Notes: generated by a model from the letters alone, not told the origin. 64,000 bases of DNA from Clostridium pasteurianum DSM 525 = ATCC 6013 (GCF_000807255.1 NZ_CP009268.1:1022384-1086383); one strand, 5' to 3'. Shown: positions 8,501-17,408, counted from the stretch's first letter. Translations and numbers: made by a program.

Positions 8501-8642
8501 CTTTCTTTGAAAATCTCATTTATTTATGTTATGATTCATTGTTCCTAATCCTAAAACTTTTATAATAGTTATGTCGTTATATGCTACAAAGTCTATATAA
8601 CTTTTATAATAATATACCGTTAAGTGTTAAATATCCTTTATT

Positions 8643-8757
8643 TTAGTTGGAGTCTTTACTCCAACTAAGTTTAGATGAATTATCAAAAAATGCGTCGCTA
8701 TTATCTCCACTGTATACAAATGTGGAGTTTTACAGCTACTAGTTGTCGGATAAATAT
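8643..8757 (+). repeat. Dispersed repeat C, copy 1
   Basis: About 115 bases carrying two hairpins: AGTTGGAGT/ACTCCAACT and CTCCAC/GTGGAG. The same sequence, roughly 80 percent identical, occurs on the opposite strand at 63425-63535, and partial copies are at 42795-42880 and 63172-63225. It has no coding content and lies in the 826-base gap before the GNAT gene at 8993. Apart from the attenuator system and this repeat, the gap holds only a small gene remnant. Confidence 0.75.
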
Positions 8758-8781
8758 TCTAAAGGAAAAGAGAAAATAGGA
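8752..8781 (+). pseudogene. Short remnant resembling the 2039-2590 gene
   Basis: AATATTCTAAAGGAAAAGAG and the bases after it match the codons for KYSKGKEKIG in the GNAT-like gene at 2039-2590 almost exactly, but the frame soon stops. It is probably a leftover from a lost second copy. It is too short to be certain. Confidence 0.4.
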
Positions 8782-8992
8782 GGTATATAATTTTTATATG
8801 AAAATCAACCAATAAAGCATGTAGGTTTAATAAGCATAATTGATTTTAGCTTATAAATAGTATATTATTTACCTATAACGTAATAATGTGGAATAATAAG
8901 CCTATATTGTTCTAAAATGAAATTTAATTGAACACTTAGAGAATAAAAGCATAGCAAACAAATATTTTTTATAGTATTTAAGGAGATTTTGA

Positions 8993-9400
8993 ATGAGCAT
9001 TAAGATAAAAAGAAATGAATTATTGAATTGTAATGAACTAAACGAGCTTCTTGCTACAAATTCTTGGGATGTGTATCCCATTGAGAAATTAGAGAAATGT
9101 ATAGAAACTTCCTGGGGAAATATATGTGCAAGAAATGATAAGGAAGAATTAATTGGCTATGTAAGAATACTGTCTGACGGTATAAGACATGCATATATAT
9201 GCAGTCTGATTGTTCATCCTGATTATAGCAAAAAAGGTATTGGTTCATCCATAACAAAAGAACTGTTAAATATGCTTAGAGAATATAATTTTTATCCTAC
9301 TTTAGTTGCTGGTCCTAATAAGAAAGATTACTATAAGAAATTTGGATTTGAAGTAGAGAGCAATGGGTTTACTGCTATGTGTATTCGCAAGCCATATTAA
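8993..9400 (+). CDS. GNAT-family N-acetyltransferase
   Basis: Acetyl-CoA-dependent N-acetyltransferase of about 135 residues with the compact single-domain GNAT fold. The acetyl-CoA loop is YSKKGIGSS (about residues 83-91), after the beta-4 strand AYICSLIVHPDY. The C-terminal DYYKKFGFEV motif is typical of small-molecule GNATs. ATG 8993 follows AAGGAGA. The N-terminal phrase NSWDVYPIEKLEKCIE resembles the GNAT gene at 21696, so the two are distant paralogues. The substrate is unknown. Confidence 0.88.
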   Translation: MSIKIKRNELLNCNELNELLATNSWDVYPIEKLEKCIETSWGNICARNDKEELIGYVRILSDGIRHAYICSLIVHPDYSKKGIGSSITKELLNMLREYNFYPTLVAGPNKKDYYKKFGFEVESNGFTAMCIRKPY

Positions 9401-9478
9401 GAATTTGCTAGTTAACTTTTAAAATCAAGCAGAAATTTATCTGGATAATTTAAGATGCAAAGAAAGTGGAGGATAATA

Positions 9479-9829
9479 ATGAACAAGGAGTACATTGGCA
9501 TTATTGTAGAAGAAAGCCTTAATGATAATAGAATATTAAATGGATTGGATATAAAAAAGATACATATAACAAATCATAATAATCCTAAAGATAGATGGCA
9601 TATGTATGAAGTTAATGTATCAAAAGAAGAAATAGGAGAATTATCTAAACATATTATTGGAGATTGGTATATGCATTTCTGGGAAAATACAAATATTGTT
9701 GCTATTTTCAAAGACAAAATATTTGAGTTTGATTATGAAAATAAAAGTACATGGGATAAAGTCTTAAAATATGGACGTTCTCTTGGATTGCCAGAAGGAG
9801 AATTAGATTTTCCTATAAAAGGCTTATAA
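9479..9829 (+). CDS. Conserved hypothetical protein
   Basis: Soluble protein of 116 residues beginning MNKEYIGIIVEESL, rich in aromatic residues (DRWHMYEVNVS, IGDWYMHFWEN). ATG 9479 is preferred because GTGGAGG lies seven bases upstream; a start at 9455 lacks such a site. I do not recognise a catalytic motif. It lies alone between two acetyltransferase genes with its own ribosome site. The pattern looks like small cytoplasmic proteins carried in clostridial accessory regions, but no function is offered. Confidence 0.7.
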   Translation: MNKEYIGIIVEESLNDNRILNGLDIKKIHITNHNNPKDRWHMYEVNVSKEEIGELSKHIIGDWYMHFWENTNIVAIFKDKIFEFDYENKSTWDKVLKYGRSLGLPEGELDFPIKGL

Positions 9830-9869
9830 TACTAAAATGTATCCTTATTTAGTAAAAGGGGTGAGGTTA

Positions 9870-9899
9870 ATGAAAAGATGCATTGTAATAATGGAATAG
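9870..9899 (+). CDS. Possible 9-aa leader ORF before the Vat-like gene
   Basis: ATG 9870 is preceded by GGGGTGAGG at an ideal distance and reads MKRCIVIME then TAG, 36 bases before the acetyltransferase start. A strong ribosome site in front of a tiny ORF upstream of an antibiotic-modifying enzyme suggests a translational leader. No clear competing hairpins were found, so this is tentative. Confidence 0.35.
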   Translation: MKRCIVIME

Positions 9900-9935
9900 T
9901 TAAAGTTAGATGAAATTTAGAGAGGAGATTTAAAT

Positions 9936-10565
9936 ATGACTATTCCAGATTTAAATAAAATATATCCAAGAAATAATGATCATCAGATAGTGTATCTTAA
10001 AAATGTAATTACAAAGGATAATATAGAAGTTGGAGATTATACAATATATAATGATTTTTATGACGATCCGCGAGAATTTGAAAATAATAATGTATTGTAT
10101 CACTATCCTGTAAATAATGACAAGTTAATAATTGGGAAGTTTTGTTCTATTGCATGTAGAGCAAAGTTTATTATGAATAGTGGCAATCATTCAATGAAAT
10201 CACTATCTACTTATACATTTCCTATCTTCGGTGAAGAATGGGATGAAACATTGAATCCTAAAGATGCGTGGGACAACAAAGGTAATATTGAAATTGGGAA
10301 TGATGTATGGATAGGATATGAAGCCGTAATTATGTCAGGAGTAAAGATAGGAGATGGTGCAATTATAGGTACTAGGGCAGTAGTAACCAAGGACATACCA
10401 CCCTATGCTATTGTTGGAGGTACACCTGCAAAAGTGATAAGAAAAAGATATGAGGATAAGATAATTTCTAAATTGATGGAAATTAAATGGTGGAACTGGT
10501 CCTATGAAAAAATTCAAAGAAATATTTCATATATTCAAGCGGGAGAAATAGAGAAGTTAAGTTGA
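9936..10565 (+). CDS. Vat-family (xenobiotic) O-acetyltransferase
   Basis: Left-handed beta-helix acetyltransferase of the Vat/CatB xenobiotic group, whose members inactivate streptogramin A or chloramphenicol by O-acetylation. Hexapeptide repeats run from [14 protein letters not shown] through [39 protein letters not shown] (written here only as a landmark; about residues 115-165). The probable catalytic His is H85 in SGNHSM. The C-terminus [10 protein letters not shown] is typical of Vat proteins. Length, 209 residues, is right. SD GAGAGGAG precedes ATG 9936. The actual drug substrate cannot be told from sequence. Confidence 0.88.
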   Translation: MTIPDLNKIYPRNNDHQIVYLKNVITKDNIEVGDYTIYNDFYDDPREFENNNVLYHYPVNNDKLIIGKFCSIACRAKFIMNSGNHSMKSLSTYTFPIFGEEWDETLNPKDAWDNKGNIEIGNDVWIGYEAVIMSGVKIGDGAIIGTRAVVTKDIPPYAIVGGTPAKVIRKRYEDKIISKLMEIKWWNWSYEKIQRNISYIQAGEIEKLS

Positions 10566-10783
10566 TAAAAATATATAAAATATCAAATAAAGAAGAATCT
10601 ATGAAGTTTATTGAAAGACAATTTCCTAGTGCAGCTATTTGGACTTTGGAGACACCTGCAGATAAGAAAAGAAATCATTATTTCTATAAGAAAATGGGAT
10701 ACAATATTGTAAAAGAATATATGGACGGTTCAGTTAAAATAGTTTTATTTGAAAAGAAAATGAATCTAAATCTAACAAAATAG
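10562..10783 (+). pseudogene. GNAT acetyltransferase C-terminal fragment
   Basis: The last 60 codons match the C-terminal third of the intact GNAT gene at 17911-18375 almost residue for residue (MKFIE-QFPSAAIWTLETPA, then KKRNHYFYKKMGYN). The N-terminal acetyl-CoA-binding part is missing. The fragment starts immediately at the end of the Vat-like gene, overlapping its stop. The two copies are about 95 percent identical in DNA over roughly 165 bases, so this is a recent partial duplication or recombination scar and is unlikely to be functional. Confidence 0.85.
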
Positions 10784-10891
10784 GAAATAGTATTAATGTT
10801 AGATTACTTATTTTATAGCTTAAATTTAAAGCAATTTATTTAATAATTTTAAAAACTAGGATATAATGAATACAAGGAGTGATTAAAATTA

Positions 10892-11416
10892 ATGAATAAA
10901 AAGAACATATTAGTATTTGTGGTAATAGTTATAATAATACTACTAATAGCTATCTTTATTAAATTTTCAACAAATAGTGCAATTGATAAGAATAATAAAA
11001 TTAACAAAACTATTGAAAATCCCTTTTCTTATTCTTTTTATATAAATAATAACTGGAATATTAAAATTCCAAATCCACAAAAAAATAATGGTGTTTTATC
11101 AGAATCAGGTACATCCGTATTGTCAAAGTTAGAGTTTTCCAATAAAGATTATGAAGAATTTAAAAATTCTATTGAATGGATTGATGCAGGTCATCAAAGT
11201 GAATATTATATAGATGATTTTATAAAATATGTGTCTGATACAAATTTAGAACAGAAACAGTCGGATAAAGAAAAATATATTTTGTTGCTCCAAGATTTAA
11301 AGAAAAATAAAAAGTATAAGTTCTTTTACAAACTGAATACTAATGGTTACTTATATTTTATTTTAATAGATGATAAACCCAATGTAGTATATGCAATTAC
11401 AGTTGGTGCTAGATAA
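10892..11416 (+). CDS. Membrane-anchored hypothetical protein
   Basis: Protein of 174 residues with one strong N-terminal membrane helix (residues 6-25, ILVFVVIVIIILLIAIFIKF) and an extracytoplasmic domain rich in Asn, Lys and Tyr. There is no lipobox cysteine, so it is a signal-anchored rather than a lipid-linked protein. ATG 10892 follows AAGGAGTG. A strong terminator follows. I do not recognise the family; a cell-surface role is all that can be inferred. Confidence 0.65.
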   Translation: MNKKNILVFVVIVIIILLIAIFIKFSTNSAIDKNNKINKTIENPFSYSFYINNNWNIKIPNPQKNNGVLSESGTSVLSKLEFSNKDYEEFKNSIEWIDAGHQSEYYIDDFIKYVSDTNLEQKQSDKEKYILLLQDLKKNKKYKFFYKLNTNGYLYFILIDDKPNVVYAITVGAR

Positions 11417-11453
11417 TAAATTGAATACTATATTTCATTGAGGAAAGTAAAAT

Positions 11454-11480
11454 AAAGCCTGCATATTTTGCGGCTTTTTT
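11454..11480 (+). terminator. Intrinsic terminator
   Basis: AAAGCC...GGCTTT stem with a run of seven T, 38 bases after the membrane protein gene. Confidence 0.85.
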
Positions 11481-11539
11481 TCTGTTTAAAGGTTTATATA
11501 ATGTGGTAAAATATATACAATAAGCGGGGTGAGAGAATA

Positions 11540-13123
11540 ATGGGCAAGAGATTTAATGTTACAGGTATATGTATACCAGAAAAACATTATATGGTAGATA
11601 TATCGGAGAAATTGAAGAATATAATGAAACTCGTAGAAGATGAGGAGTATTTTATAATAAATAGACCAAGACAGTATGGAAAGACAACTACCTTATATAT
11701 GCTGGAAAGAATACTTGATAAAAATAGTGAATACCTAACTATATCTACAAGTTTTGAAGGGGTAGGAGATTTAATTTTTGAAGAAGAACAGAGATTTGTA
11801 AAAGAATTTTTACAGATATTAGCTGACAGTTTGTTTTTACAGCATGAAGATCTAGCTGATTTTTTGGAAAAGCAAAAGAGCAAAGTTAATAGTTTTAATG
11901 ATTTATCAAAGGCTATAGCAAGATTTATTATGAAAGTAAATAAAAAAGTAATACTGATGATAGATGAAGTGGATAAAAGCAGTAATAATCAGCTGTTTTT
12001 AAGCTTTTTGGGAATGCTCAGAAATAAGTATTTGCTTAGAAATTCCGGAAAAGATAAAACCTTTCACAGCGTAATATTAGCAGGAGTACACGATGTAAAG
12101 AGTTTAAAGTTAAAGATAAGGCCAGATGAGGAACATAAATATAATAGTCCTTGGAATATAGCTTCAGATTTTGATGTGGATATGAGTTTTTCAAAAGAAG
12201 AAATAGAAACCATGTTAGATGATTACATAAAAGATAAAAATGTAAATTTAGATAGGAAGTATTTCTCAGAAAGACTTCATTTTTATACCTCAGGATATCC
12301 CTTTCTTGTGAGTAAATTGTGTAAGATAATAGATGAAAAGATTATGGATAAGAATCATAAGGTGTGGGAAAATGAATATCTAGATCTGGCTGTAAAGGAA
12401 CTTCTAAAGGAAGATAATACAAACTTTCAAAGTCTTATTAAAAATATTGAGAATAACAGTAAGTTAAAAGAGATGGTAAAAAATCTGATTATAGATGGAA
12501 ATAAAATAACTTATAATATTAATAATCCAGTTATAAATTTAGGAATTATATATGGAGTATTTAGGAATGAAGATTTTAATCTTAAAATGAATAATAGAAT
12601 TTATGAACAGCTGCTATATGATTACATGAGTTCCTTAATAGAAACTTCTAGAAATTTAAGCTTTTATAATGAAAAATCACAATTTATAAATGCAGATAGC
12701 AGCTTAAATGTAAGAAAAATATTATTAAAATTTCAGGAATTTATGAAGCATGAGCACTCGGAAAAAAGAGAAGCTTTTTTAGAAGAAGATGGGAGACTAC
12801 TATTTCTTGCTTTTTTAAGCCCTATAATAAATGGCATAGGCTTTGCATTTAAGGAAGTAAAGGGTGGAGAGGAGAAAAGGTTTGATATAGTTATAACTTA
12901 TACAAAAAGGATATATATACTGGAATTTAAAATATGGCGGGGAGATAAGTATCATGAAAAGGGACTTGTACAACTGGGAGAATATTTAGAGCAGTATGGA
13001 TTAGAGGAGGGGTACCTCTTAATATTTGACTTTAGAAAAGTTAAGGGAGTATCAGGAAAGACAGAAGAAGTAACTGTTAGAATTCATGAAAAGGAAAAGA
13101 AAATTTTAGAGGTATATTGTTAG
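11540..13123 (+). CDS. AAA-ATPase-like protein with PD-(D/E)XK nuclease domain
   Basis: Two-domain protein of the AAA-ATPase-like/PDDEXK_9 family common in clostridia and Bacteroides; its biological role is not established. The N-terminal P-loop is RPRQYGKTTT (42-51), with Walker B VILMIDEVDK (about 137-146). The C-terminal nuclease-like core shows D in RFDIVIT and EFK in IYILEFKIW (about 450-475). Length is 527 residues. ATG 11540 follows GGGGTGAG. Scraps of a similar gene occur at 23740-23870 and 32563-32615, so the family has been duplicated and lost nearby. Confidence 0.9.
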   Translation: MGKRFNVTGICIPEKHYMVDISEKLKNIMKLVEDEEYFIINRPRQYGKTTTLYMLERILDKNSEYLTISTSFEGVGDLIFEEEQRFVKEFLQILADSLFLQHEDLADFLEKQKSKVNSFNDLSKAIARFIMKVNKKVILMIDEVDKSSNNQLFLSFLGMLRNKYLLRNSGKDKTFHSVILAGVHDVKSLKLKIRPDEEHKYNSPWNIASDFDVDMSFSKEEIETMLDDYIKDKNVNLDRKYFSERLHFYTSGYPFLVSKLCKIIDEKIMDKNHKVWENEYLDLAVKELLKEDNTNFQSLIKNIENNSKLKEMVKNLIIDGNKITYNINNPVINLGIIYGVFRNEDFNLKMNNRIYEQLLYDYMSSLIETSRNLSFYNEKSQFINADSSLNVRKILLKFQEFMKHEHSEKREAFLEEDGRLLFLAFLSPIINGIGFAFKEVKGGEEKRFDIVITYTKRIYILEFKIWRGDKYHEKGLVQLGEYLEQYGLEEGYLLIFDFRKVKGVSGKTEEVTVRIHEKEKKILEVYC

Positions 13124-13153
13124 AAATTTAAAGCATCCTTTTATCAGAGTTGT

Positions 13154-13657
13154 ATATTACAAGGGGCAACTTTCTTTTTGCCAAATAGCATAGGAGTGAA
13201 AATACACCAAAGTGTTTTACCACAAGCTGGCGAAAAAGTTTTTGTTAAACATTCCCTCAATGCATTTTTGAAGACTGGTTTGTCAGAGGAACTGCTTCGG
13301 AATAATATCCTCCATATTGTAATCTGCGGAATGATGAGCCACATGTGCATTGATACAACGGTCAGGGCAGCACATGATTTGGGATTTTTGGTGACGGTGC
13401 TTGAGGATGCATGTAACACGAAAGATTTGCTTTGGAATGGCGCTGCCATCACCGCTCAAATGGTACACAATACGTTTATGGCTTCGCTTAATGGTGTTTT
13501 TGCACAAGTGATGCATACAGATAAGTTTTTAGAAAACGTAAAAAACTCTTTAATAGTATATTTTTCAAATATAACCATCATATGTACAGCAGGGAAAGAT
13601 GTATATGCCCTGCTGATTTATAATCTTAAATCAAACTATATATTAATAAGGATTTAA
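13154..13657 (+). pseudogene. Isochorismatase-family hydrolase, 5'-truncated
   Basis: The frame reads from about FFLPNSIGVKIHQSV through FVKHSLNAFL and the Cys-bearing segment MMSHMCIDTTVRAAHDLGF to about 13545, all typical of cysteine hydrolases of the isochorismatase superfamily. The first third with the catalytic Asp is missing and no ATG or ribosome site is present. Codons here have more G and C than in the neighbours. A terminator hairpin at 13587-13615 lies inside the extended open frame, so the true gene ended before it. It is a dead remnant. Confidence 0.8.
13587..13615. terminator. Terminator hairpin
   Basis: CAGCAGGG pairs with CCCTGCTG around a 13-base loop, downstream of the isochorismatase remnant and 77 bases beyond the 3' end of the minus-strand DUF1062 gene. 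It is followed by only a short T-rich stretch. Confidence 0.6.
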
Positions 13658-13691
13658 TAGTTGATGTGTATCACTGCACTGTATGTTTTAT

Positions 13692-14249
13692 CTATTCTTT
13701 ATCAATAATCAATATAACATCTGCTTGCAATCTGCATTTTTTTAAATCAAGTCCGCTAGTGCTTCGAATTGATCCGCTGGTTATCATCTGTTCAAAAGCA
13801 TTTTGAGATAAATTCATTTTTTCCCGCAGCAAAGAAGATACTTTAAGCCGAGATGGATAAGAGCTTTTTATATGCAATTCTATAGGAGTGTTGAAGTTAA
13901 TATTGTCCCCTAGTATTTTATACTTTGGAAGTCCAACTTCAGCTCCATTCTTGCGTATTAACTCTGTATTCATAGCATATATTTTGGAAAGTTCTCTATT
14001 GTTGCTATTGAACCCATCTAATATTTCATGGGTAATACTTTTAGGATTGATACGGGAGTAGATAGTCATATTCCAAGTAGAATCGCAATCTGAACATTTA
14101 TAGATTAACCATATATCTAAATACTTACGTTGTGCATTTATCCGGAACAACCCGGAGCAAAGGTGCTCTGTCTTTTTACCACACTTCTTACAATATTTAA
14201 TTGCAGATGGTGGGGATAGATACTGTATATCCCAGGTTAACTTCTGCAT
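13692..14249 (-). CDS. DUF1062 family protein
   Basis: Cytoplasmic protein of 185 residues of the DUF1062 family, function unknown. It has a probable zinc site from C20-x2-C23 (YCKKCGKK), C31 and YKCSDC (about 52-55). These surround the family signature FRINAQRKYLDIWLIYKC and TWN. The C-terminal part resembles a small S4-like fold (LLREKMNLSQNAFEQMI). A 25-base inverted repeat (CTTCCTATTA/TAATAGGAAG, 14260-14284) lies in front of the gene. Start ATG 14249 has AGGAAGGAG upstream. Confidence 0.85.
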   Translation of the reverse strand: MQKLTWDIQYLSPPSAIKYCKKCGKKTEHLCSGLFRINAQRKYLDIWLIYKCSDCDSTWNMTIYSRINPKSITHEILDGFNSNNRELSKIYAMNTELIRKNGAEVGLPKYKILGDNINFNTPIELHIKSSYPSRLKVSSLLREKMNLSQNAFEQMITSGSIRSTSGLDLKKCRLQADVILIIDKE

Positions 14250-14405
14250 GAAAATTACTCCTTCCTATTAGAACTTAATAGGAAGGATAACAGGTGGATT
14301 GTCACAAACTTTTTTCATCATACTCACTCCTAATCTAGTATTTTTTCTACTTAAATTGTAGCATCCGAGCATACAAAGCTAAACCTTAAAGACAGTTAAT
14401 AAAAG

Positions 14406-14447
14406 AAAATGAGCCAATACAGTAACAAAACTGCATTGGCTCATTTT
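14406..14447 (-). terminator. Terminator of the CD3324-like gene
   Basis: AAAATGAGCCAAT/ATTGGCTCATTTT stem with one mismatch, directly after the stop codon of the minus-strand gene at 14453. Confidence 0.85.
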
Positions 14448-14452
14448 GAAAG

Positions 14453-14728
14453 TTAAACACTATTTTTTTGTTTCCTTATTATCCTTTGTATACTTTTCAA
14501 GGATAAAAAATATTTTCTAGATAAATCTTGTGAACTATGACCCGCCAAATACTCTTCATAAATCTTTGTATTTCGTTTATATAATTCTTGGCGGGTAGAG
14601 GTCCTGGTTCCCCATTCCTTTTTATTACCTAATTTTCTGGGAATATATATAAACTCACCATCTACATATTTCTGCACCTGTTCAAGCAAATCATCAGGGA
14701 GTATATAAATTACTTTCTTATAGCTCAT
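14453..14728 (-). CDS. CD3324-like / Mor-type small DNA-binding protein
   Basis: 91-residue protein opening MSYKKVIYILPDDLLEQVQKY and carrying YIPRKLGNKKEWGTRTSTRQEL. The C-terminal helix-turn-helix is LAGHSSQDLSRKYFLSLKSIQRIIRKQ. It matches the CD3324 family, related to Mor transcription activators and widespread in Firmicutes. Start 14728 is preceded by AGGAGGG. It has its own terminator and a hairpin-rich upstream region (14764-14827), so it is expressed as a single gene, perhaps self-regulated. Its targets are unknown. Confidence 0.85.
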   Translation of the reverse strand: MSYKKVIYILPDDLLEQVQKYVDGEFIYIPRKLGNKKEWGTRTSTRQELYKRNTKIYEEYLAGHSSQDLSRKYFLSLKSIQRIIRKQKNSV

Positions 14729-14763
14729 TTTTGCCCTCCTAAAGGTTTTCTTTCTATTAGGAA

Positions 14764-14827
14764 TAGCAAAGGCTACATTTGCATCTTATTTTTGTGTTTT
14801 AACTGCTCGTTGCAATAGCCTTTGCTA
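14764..14827 (-). promoter_or_regulatory. Inverted repeat upstream of the CD3324-like gene
   Basis: Perfect 12-bp arms TAGCAAAGGCTA (14764-14775) and TAGCCTTTGCTA (14816-14827) lie 36 bases before the start codon. Two further dyads follow: AAGCATATGCTT (about 14840-14851) and ATGATATT/AATATCAT (about 14878-14902). They may be operators or RNA structure. The rest of the 437-base gap to 15166 shows nothing. Confidence 0.5.
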
Positions 14828-15165
14828 TGCAACAATAACGATTGGATTAAGCATATGCTTTCAATCCTCCTTTTACATGATATTGTAAATTATAATATCA
14901 TACTTATATTACCACAAATTATCCGTAGATTTAAATTTTTATGATATGGTTCAACTCAACAAATTCTAATTTTATACAATAATTAAAACTCTATGATAAA
15001 ATTAAACTATGGAATTTTTGGTTAAGTTTGAATAAATATAAATTTTGTAACAATAAAGAATTGTTATAAGAAAAAAATCACAGGAAATTATAAAACTCAA
15101 TGGAAAAATATCAAATTCAAAGTTTATTATAAAAATTCATAAGAAGCGAAAGGGATGAGGGTATT

Positions 15166-15747
15166 TTGACTAAAGTATTATTAATAGAAGATGATAAAAA
15201 CATAAGCGAAATGGTTACTGAATACTTAACAAATGATGTATATGAAGTTACACAAGTTTACGATGGAGAATCGGCAATTGATGAATTTAGAGCACATCCT
15301 TATGATTTGGTTCTTTTAGATTTAATGATTCCAAAAATTAATGGCATCAATGTTATGAGGAAAATAAGAGAGCATGATGTTACACCTATTATTATTATAA
15401 CAGCCAAGGATAATGATACAGATAAAGCAATTGGCTTAGGCCTTGGGGCAGACGATTATTTAACAAAACCATTTTCTTTAATTGAACTTTCAGCAAGAAT
15501 TAAAGCCAATATAAGGCGTGTAACAAAGTACGTAAAAGAACAGGAGATTAATAGAAATGAAGTGATTTCTGTAAAAGACTTGGAAATTAATATATATAAA
15601 TATTCTGTTACTAAAAAAGGAAAGCAATTAAATTTGACTCATAAGGAGTTTGAAATTTTAAAGTTACTATCTTCCAATTTGGGCAGAGTTTTTTCAAATA
15701 TCAATTTATATTTTTTAATTTACAGGTTAAACTTTGTCTTTTTTTAA
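15166..15747 (+). pseudogene. OmpR-family response regulator, 3'-truncated
   Basis: The receiver domain is complete (D53 region LLDLMIP, K in TKPFSL) and the effector domain begins normally (LTHKEFEILKLLSSNLGRVFS). The family sequence then breaks off at about 15697 and only 16 unrelated residues follow before the stop. About 75 residues with the DNA-recognition helix and beta-wing are missing, and no kinase gene follows. The last 21 bases overlap the 3' end of the convergent MFS gene. Arrival of the marR-MFS pair may have removed the rest. Confidence 0.85.
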
Positions 15748-16914
15748 TGAAACAAGTATGGAAATCAATATTACAGAAATTAATACAGAAATTCCACTTG
15801 ATAATCCAACACTATGAAATCCAAGATCATTTAAAATAATAGCATTAAAAGCAACTCCAATAGTTGTACCTATATACATAAAAGAACTATTTAAAGACAT
15901 CATGGTTCCTCTTAAAGAAGGTACAAGTCCAACTAGTAAAGAATTTAAAGAAGATAAGGATATTCCTGCACTTATAAACCATAATAAAATACAACCCATG
16001 GCTAATATAAAATTATGACTTGTATAAGGAAGTATTATTAAAAGTATACTTAAACTACACATACTCACGATAGCAACTTTCTTTTTACCAAAAGCATCAG
16101 CTAAAAATCCACCAGTCAAATTACCAATTAAATTACCAATACCAACAAAAATAATAACACTTCCTATGGCATTTACTGTTAACTTAAATGAATCTGAAAG
16201 CCATACACCAAGAAATGAATACATACCAAAACTCCCAAACATTAAAAATAATGTAACAAATAAACCTGAAAGTGCATGCTTATTTAATAGTACACTTTTT
16301 AAAGAAGTTAGAAGTTGAGATGACATTGCACTACCATTAATAGTTTTGGTCTTAGTTTTAGGGAAATATAGAATAGATAATAATACCACAATGATTGAAG
16401 TAATTCCAAGTGCAAAAAATGATGACTTCCATCCACCAGCGCTTGCAATAAAAGCTCCAATAGGAACCCCTAATAATTGACTTACAGCTAATGCAGCAGA
16501 AACAATTCCCATAACTCTTCCTCTCTTCTCAAAAGGAATTAAATCACCTATTGAAGCCCAAACTTGTGGAGCTGCAGCAGATGCTGATATACCTGATAGT
16601 ATACGGAGTAAAAACAGTACTTTAAAATTATTTGCAAAACCACATAATATGCCAAATACTGAAAAACATATCAATCCAACTATTAGTAAAAATCTTCTTC
16701 CGATTTTATCAGATATAGGACCAAAAATAAATGCAAAAATAGCATAGCCTATAGAATATGCAGTGACTAAAAGACCTGCTTCAGAATTATTGACATTAAA
16801 GTATTTGCTAATTGTAGGAACTAAAGGTGATATTATAAATGTATCTGCACCGATTATAAAAATAGTCATAAATAATACGAATACTATAGGTTTAATGTTT
16901 ATTTTTTCTTCCAA
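15727..16914 (-). CDS. MFS drug-efflux transporter
   Basis: Twelve-helix major facilitator exporter (395 residues) of the drug:H+ antiporter type. It has the loop motif FGPISDKIGRRFLL after helix 2 and the antiporter motif near GVPIGAFIASAGGW in helix 5. Close relatives export drugs or sugars (YdhP/AraJ group). It lies downstream of marR on the same strand, with a 32-bp perfect palindrome directly before its start, so MarR probably represses it directly. ATG 16914 follows AGGGGTGAA. The substrate is unknown. Confidence 0.9.
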   Translation of the reverse strand: MEEKINIKPIVFVLFMTIFIIGADTFIISPLVPTISKYFNVNNSEAGLLVTAYSIGYAIFAFIFGPISDKIGRRFLLIVGLICFSVFGILCGFANNFKVLFLLRILSGISASAAAPQVWASIGDLIPFEKRGRVMGIVSAALAVSQLLGVPIGAFIASAGGWKSSFFALGITSIIVVLLSILYFPKTKTKTINGSAMSSQLLTSLKSVLLNKHALSGLFVTLFLMFGSFGMYSFLGVWLSDSFKLTVNAIGSVIIFVGIGNLIGNLTGGFLADAFGKKKVAIVSMCSLSILLIILPYTSHNFILAMGCILLWFISAGISLSSLNSLLVGLVPSLRGTMMSLNSSFMYIGTTIGVAFNAIILNDLGFHSVGLSSGISVLISVILISILVSLKKDKV

Positions 16915-16935
16915 AATTTATTCACCCCTTGTATT

Positions 16936-16967
16936 AATATATTATTTCATATATGAAATAATATATT
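16936..16967 (-). promoter_or_regulatory. Palindromic MarR operator before the MFS gene
   Basis: A perfect 32-bp palindrome with core TTCATATATGAA lies between marR and the MFS gene, 22 bases before the MFS start codon. The same core occurs twice upstream of marR. Confidence 0.8.
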
Positions 16968-16977
16968 AAAAAAATTT

Positions 16978-17397
16978 TTATTTATTTTTATCAATTAATT
17001 TTGTTAACAGATGATTTAATGTGTTTTTTTCTTCATCAGTTAATTTAGAATATAATTTTGATAAGAAAGATTTATATTCAGGTTCCATTAAATCCAGTGT
17101 TTTTTCTCCATGTTCAGTTAAATATACTTTTGTCTCCCTTCTGTCATCTGGATTTTTTTCCGTATAAACTAAATTATCTCTTTCCATTCTTTTTATTAAG
17201 GTAGTCATGTTGCTTGCTACACAATCTACTGATTTTCTTAATTCAGTCATAGTTATACCTTCTGTAATATTTCTCAATACACAAAACTGAATACCTGTAG
17301 CGATACATTCATTAAAAATACATGAAAATTTATCTACTGCTAAATTGTTTAAGTATTTAATTTTTTTAAATATTTGTCTTTCTAATTCTTTATCCAT
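16978..17397 (-). CDS. MarR-family transcriptional repressor
   Basis: Winged-helix regulator of 139 residues. The recognition region reads MTELRKSVDCVASNMTTLIKRMERDNLVYTEKNPDDRRETKVYLTEHG, a classic MarR DNA-binding lobe with the DDRRE wing (about 55-103). Flanking helices form the dimer interface. It is encoded directly upstream of an MFS exporter. TTCATATATGAA palindromes stand before both genes, indicating autorepression and control of the pump. The inducing ligand is unknown. Confidence 0.92.
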   Translation of the reverse strand: MDKELERQIFKKIKYLNNLAVDKFSCIFNECIATGIQFCVLRNITEGITMTELRKSVDCVASNMTTLIKRMERDNLVYTEKNPDDRRETKVYLTEHGEKTLDLMEPEYKSFLSKLYSKLTDEEKNTLNHLLTKLIDKNK

Positions 17398-17408
17398 ATT
17401 AAATCACC

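Noticed and set aside
9054-9257. Minus-strand open frame inside the GNAT gene
   Set aside because: Fully antisense to a well-recognised GNAT core, with no start signal.
13144-13516. Minus-strand open frames across the isochorismatase remnant
   Set aside because: The plus-strand translation matches the cysteine-hydrolase family; the antisense frames are by-products of its codon pattern.
13154-13657. Intact isochorismatase with a TTG start at 13178
   Set aside because: There is no ribosome site, homology continues upstream of the TTG without a start, and the catalytic N-terminal third is absent.
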